DNA of 46,073 nt from Planctomycetota bacterium (GTDB lineage: Bacteria; Planctomycetota; Planctomycetia; Gemmatales; Gemmataceae): positions 1-46,073 of the forward strand of contig QWOS01000007.1 in the NCBI GenBank assembly GCA_003669555.1, read 5' to 3'. Shown here piece after piece: positions 43,103 through 46,073 of this stretch (its first letter is position 1; the number at the start of each line of letters is the position of its first letter). The notes under the pieces were generated by a model. That model made no database searches, was not told the DNA's origin, and worked only from the letters and a program-made list of their open reading frames with translations. The position numbers and the translations under genes were made by a program.

Positions 43103-45652
43103 GTGTCCACAAGCTTGCAGCCCAGAGCCACAGAGCAGGGTCTGGATCGAATGTCCCAGGAGGGCGGTCGCCTCCCTGAGGATGCGATGAACATCTTCCG
43201 GATGTTGCAGCAGCGCATGGGACTGATCGCAGTGCTGGCGGTGCTGGGTCTGGTGGCAGGTGGCTTGTTCACCTTGCGCATGTTGCCCGCCTATGCGGCT
43301 TCGGTGGATGTGATGGTGGTGAAAAAGAAAGGGGCTATGGCATCAGATTTTCGTACCGCCATGCTGGATGATTATGTTGCCATTCAGGTAACGATTATCA
43401 AAAGTGACCGGGTTTTAAGGGAAGCCGCACAATTGTTGCAGCAAGGTGAAATAGCCGGTGGCGTTGCTCAGGCGACTGATACGGCGGGGGCGCCCAAAAC
43501 CGATGCCCCCACGGGAACTGTGTCGGCTACGGTGAATCGTTTTCAGGGGAAGGAAATCCAGGATCTGATTGATTACCTTCGGGCAGGGGTGGGTATTATC
43601 AAGGCCAAGGAAGCCGGCAGCACCACTGCATCCAACAATGTCCTGAAGGTCAGCTTCCAAAGCGGCTCCAGCACAGAGTGTGTCCAGGCTCTAAAGGCGG
43701 TGATCAAGGGGTACAAGAACTACCTGGACAAGGAATACAATCTGGCCGACGACCAGTTCATGACACGCCTCGAGCGTTCTTCCACGGTGGCCAGGCGCGA
43801 GGCGCAGCAACTGCGCGAGGACCTGCGCCTCATAGAAGAGCAGTTGCAGAAAAACACCACTTCGGGTGTGGTTAATCGGCAGAAATTGCTGCAAGAAAAA
43901 AGCAACGGCCTGATGAATCGGCTCGACCGGGTCAGAGCCCGCCAGGAGGAGTTGACAGACCAGATGCGTTTGGCTGGCACCCTCAGTCAAACTGATTTGT
44001 TGCCGGGGGTTGGTGATAGCCCAGCTTCGGAGGTGAACCTGACCCGTAATCAGGAAATCCGCATCCTGGAGCGCAAGGTAAAGCAACTTGCCCGTACTGG
44101 GCTGGGTAAAGACCATCCGGATGTCAAAAATCTGAATGATGAGATCAAGGATATTCGCGAATATATTGACCAGATGGCCAAGGGTATCGTGCCCAAAGGC
44201 CCTGATGGCAAAGCTTCTTCCCTTTTAGGATTGGGTGAGGATGAAATTTTCAGCAACAAGGCCCAAGGCTTGCTGAAACATTATTCTGAACGCATCGAAG
44301 AGCACGAAACGGAGCTGGCCAAGGTGAAAGACGAAAGTCAATCCTTGCAGGAGGAATTGGACAAACACAAGGCATTGGAAAACCGGAAACTGGAAATGTC
44401 CCGTAGGCTGGAGCAGTTGACCCGGGATTCGGAAACCATCGAATTCAACAAGCAGCAGTATGCGATGACCAAGGATCACGGCGGCTACGATGCCCAGGAA
44501 CTGGGGCGTATTCCGGAACTGGGTGGCGAGGTGCCGTCACGCAAATCCCTGATCGTGGTGGCGGGTGGTATTTTCGGGGTGGCGATCGGCGGAGGCCTTG
44601 CCTGGCTGATGGAGCGCGCGGACCGTACTTTCCGCTCTCCCGACGATATCCGAAAACGCCTGGGAATCCCAGTTTTGGGTCATTTGCCACTTTTCCCGCC
44701 CATGGACGAGGAAGAAAAGGCGCTTTGCAAGGTAGACCCCACCCTTATCTGCTTCCACAATCCAAAAAGCCAGGAAGCGGAGTTTTTCCGGGGCCTGCGT
44801 ACAGCCCTGTACTTCAGTACCCAAGGGCATGGGCACCAGGTACTGCAAGCCACCAGCCCCGTCGCTGGTGATGGTAAATCCACTACGGCAGCCAATTTGG
44901 CCATTTCCATAGCCCAGTCAGGGAAAAAAATAGTTCTCCTGGATGCCGACTTCCGCAAGCCGCGTGTTCACAAGATCTTCAAACTGGATCAGCCCGAGGT
45001 GGGTTTGGCCAGTGTGGTCAGTGGTGATGCCACCTTGCAGGAGGCGATCCACACCTGTGCGGTCCCGGGGTTGCACCTCATGCCGTGCGGACCCCGGCCA
45101 GCCAATCCGTCCGAGTTGCTCACTTCTCCGAAGTTTGTGGAGGTGATTGATGAGCTGCGGAAAATGTATGACATCGTTCTGATCGACACCCCCCCGATTT
45201 TGGCGGTGAGTGATCCCAGCATTGTTGCTCCCCGTGTCGATGGCGTGCTGCTGGTGATGCGCATCACCCGCAATGGCCGGCCAGCCGCCGAACAAGCCGC
45301 CGAGGTACTGGGAACTCTGGGTGCCAAGGTTTTGGGCGTGATTGTCAACGGCTATGACCCGCGTGAAAGCGACAAATATGGTTACGGATATGGCTACGGC
45401 TACAAGTATAGCTACGGTTACAAATACAGTTACGGTTACAAATATGGTTACAATTACTCCGATTATTCCTCGTATACCGACGAGGAAGGCGATGGAGAAG
45501 GCGACGATGGCAAGGGTGGTTACGACGATCGTCCTCGCGCCCCTTCTCTGGGGTCTCGGGTTCTTCCCAATGTGCAGCCGCGTGTGCGGACCAAGCGTTT
45601 GACGGGTGGTTCTCCCCCCCAAAATGTGCCCGGCGATGGCGAGCCTGAGTGA
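43103..45652 (+). CDS. Wzc-type polysaccharide co-polymerase / bacterial tyrosine autokinase with Tyr-rich tail
   Basis: 849 residues. An N-terminal Wzz-like segment with TM1 (about 35-55), a long periplasmic coiled coil (about 200-440, rich in Glu/Arg/Gln), TM2 (LIVVAGGIFGVAIGGGLAWLM) and a cytoplasmic BY-kinase domain: Walker A SPVAGDGKSTTAAN, Walker A' IVLLDADFRKPR, Walker B VLIDTPPILAVSD. The C-terminus holds an autophosphorylation cluster of 16 Tyr in 33 codons (45377-45475). It controls chain length and export of the exopolysaccharide made by the neighbouring WecA-like start enzyme. GTG 43103 has an AAGGGG site. Confidence 0.93.
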   Translation: MSTSLQPRATEQGLDRMSQEGGRLPEDAMNIFRMLQQRMGLIAVLAVLGLVAGGLFTLRMLPAYAASVDVMVVKKKGAMASDFRTAMLDDYVAIQVTIIKSDRVLREAAQLLQQGEIAGGVAQATDTAGAPKTDAPTGTVSATVNRFQGKEIQDLIDYLRAGVGIIKAKEAGSTTASNNVLKVSFQSGSSTECVQALKAVIKGYKNYLDKEYNLADDQFMTRLERSSTVARREAQQLREDLRLIEEQLQKNTTSGVVNRQKLLQEKSNGLMNRLDRVRARQEELTDQMRLAGTLSQTDLLPGVGDSPASEVNLTRNQEIRILERKVKQLARTGLGKDHPDVKNLNDEIKDIREYIDQMAKGIVPKGPDGKASSLLGLGEDEIFSNKAQGLLKHYSERIEEHETELAKVKDESQSLQEELDKHKALENRKLEMSRRLEQLTRDSETIEFNKQQYAMTKDHGGYDAQELGRIPELGGEVPSRKSLIVVAGGIFGVAIGGGLAWLMERADRTFRSPDDIRKRLGIPVLGHLPLFPPMDEEEKALCKVDPTLICFHNPKSQEAEFFRGLRTALYFSTQGHGHQVLQATSPVAGDGKSTTAANLAISIAQSGKKIVLLDADFRKPRVHKIFKLDQPEVGLASVVSGDATLQEAIHTCAVPGLHLMPCGPRPANPSELLTSPKFVEVIDELRKMYDIVLIDTPPILAVSDPSIVAPRVDGVLLVMRITRNGRPAAEQAAEVLGTLGAKVLGVIVNGYDPRESDKYGYGYGYGYKYSYGYKYSYGYKYGYNYSDYSSYTDEEGDGEGDDGKGGYDDRPRAPSLGSRVLPNVQPRVRTKRLTGGSPPQNVPGDGEPE

Positions 45653-45688
45653 TGTTACCCCTTCCTGGTTACAAATCCTGAGATCAAA

Positions 45689-45727
45689 GAAGGCCGCCCG
45701 GGATCGCTCCCAGGCGGCCTTCTTTTT
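45689..45727 (+). terminator. Rho-independent terminator of the Wzc gene (repeat copy 1)
   Basis: GAAGGCCGCCCGGGA and TCCCAGGCGGCCTTC form a 15-bp stem with one C/A mismatch and loop TCGC, followed by TTTTTT. It lies 36 bases after the wzc stop. The same hairpin recurs 255 bases further right. Confidence 0.9.
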
Positions 45728-45750
45728 TGAGCCAGCCAGCCTGGCCTCGG

Positions 45751-45942
45751 TCAAGGGAGGCAGAAGCCGTTCAGGTTGAGAACGCCGCTCAAGGTGCTTT
45801 CAGTTAGAAGAGGAGACATCAATTCGGATCGGGGCTTGCTGTCGAAGTAATTGATGATGGCGTCGGCCGGGGCTGCTGCATCACCACCCTGTCGGTGGGC
45901 AAGAGGCGGATGCGTTGTGATGTTATCTCTTGCTTCTATCAA
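45751..45942 (-). CDS. Short ORF with LNLNGF-type C-terminus (repeat copy 1)
   Basis: An open frame of 63 codons from TTG 45942, or only 22 from ATG 45819 (MSPLLTESTL ... LNLNGFCLP). No ribosome site is visible for either. Its last 22 residues align without gaps with a partial ORF at the window's right edge (…SLDGIINLNGFGPP), and the codon aligned with Met 45819 there is NTG. It could be a tiny peptide gene or the remnant of a duplicated gene end. Function unknown. Confidence 0.35.
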   Translation of the reverse strand: MIEARDNITTHPPLAHRQGGDAAAPADAIINYFDSKPRSELMSPLLTESTLSGVLNLNGFCLP

Positions 45943-45943
45943 A

Positions 45944-45977
45944 GAAGGCCGCCCAGGATCGCTCCTGGGCGGCCTTC
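45944..45977. terminator. Perfect 15-bp terminator hairpin (repeat copy 2)
   Basis: GAAGGCCGCCCAGGA, loop TCGC and its exact complement, followed on the plus strand by TTTTTT and on the minus strand by TTTGAT. No plus-strand gene precedes it, so it most likely ends the minus-strand ORF that begins beyond the window. It is offset 255 bases from copy 1 with compensating changes in the stem. Confidence 0.75.
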
Positions 45978-46005
45978 TTTTTTGAGCCAGCCAGCCGGGC
46001 CTCGG

Positions 46006-46073
46006 TCAAGGTGGGCCGAACCCGTTCAGGTTGATAATGCCGTCCAAGCTGTCCTCTCTAATGATACGCGACA
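46006..46073 (-). CDS. Partial ORF, C-terminus only (repeat copy 2)
   Basis: Only the last 21 residues and stop are in the window (SRIIREDSLDGIINLNGFGPP). It is the paralogue of the ORF end at 45751-45819 and is followed, after the same spacer, by the same hairpin. The gene's start lies beyond base 46073. Confidence 0.4.
   Translation of the reverse strand, partial: SRIIREDSLDGIINLNGFGPP

Larger units (their letters stand above)
45683..46073. repeat. Direct repeat: hairpin plus ORF end, offset 255 bp
   Basis: Copy 1 (45683-45819) and copy 2 (45938-46073) share the hairpin, the spacer TTTTTTGAGCCAGCCAGCC and the 3' coding end, drifting in between. The second copy is cut by the window edge. 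Confidence 0.8.

Noticed and set aside
1..46073. CRISPR arrays, insertion sequences or prophage genes
   Set aside because: No regularly spaced repeats, transposase, integrase or phage structural genes were seen on either strand.

Overview
The window looks like chromosomal DNA of a planctomycete, probably from the Gemmataceae/Gemmatales side. The pointers are a DUF1559 pilin-like protein with the H-X9-DG C-terminus, TIGR03067-like secreted proteins, a planctomycete/verrucomicrobial-type (PVM) bacterial microcompartment (BMC) locus, GC-rich DNA and many GTG/TTG starts with ATGA/GTGA overlaps. The lineage rests on gene content only.

Layout. 1-2285 (-): aldose 1-epimerase and an RsmC-like methyltransferase that runs off the left edge. 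2478-4198 (+): zinc-type ABC binding lipoprotein and ATPase, with no permease in the window. 4239-15294 (-): one long BMC operon. In transcription order it holds a DeoR regulator, PduL phosphotransacylase, two BMC-H shell proteins, an acetate kinase homologue, a SelW/Rdx-like SELENOPROTEIN with an in-frame UGA and a SECIS-like hairpin, a BMC-P vertex protein, CoA-acylating aldehyde dehydrogenase, BMC-P, an unknown BMC-associated protein, BMC-P, class II (fuculose-phosphate type) aldolase, a small membrane protein, a lactate/malate dehydrogenase-type enzyme, a small unknown protein, and a TIM-barrel aldolase-like protein. From the characterised PVM BMC (Planctopirus limnophila, L-fucose/L-rhamnose breakdown), the sugar phosphate is cleaved to DHAP and lactaldehyde. 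Lactaldehyde is oxidised to lactyl-CoA, passed to lactyl-phosphate and then lactate plus ATP, while the dehydrogenase recycles NAD. No sugar isomerase or kinase is present here.

15295-15738 is the regulatory gap between the BMC operon and ilvB. 15739-24681 holds ilvB, a DUF1559 protein, a sialate O-acetylesterase-like protein, dnaK (-), a small secreted protein and a carotenoid oxygenase. 24757-27140 (-) is an SMP-30 lactonase and a flavin disulfide oxidoreductase. 27324-31178 (+) carries a TIGR03067-like protein, pssA, ribE and rsmA. 31239-31973 (-) holds two small lipoproteins, and 32173-34829 (+) tatC and a cobA-hemD fusion. 34865-35720 (-) has two small proteins.

36116-45652 (+) is an envelope and exopolysaccharide region: an MsbA-like ABC exporter, an ArnT/PMT-family glycosyltransferase, a degenerate GT2-like protein, tRNA-Leu(CAG), a NusG/RfaH-like antiterminator, a WecA/TagO-type phosphoglycosyltransferase with a C-terminal extension, and a Wzc-type tyrosine autokinase with an extreme Tyr-rich tail. 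The right end carries a 255-bp-offset duplication consisting of a tiny ORF 3' end plus a terminator hairpin.

The most notable item is the selenoprotein gene at 11545-11775 (-). Standard gene calling misses it because its active-site codon is UGA, and it sits inside the BMC operon.
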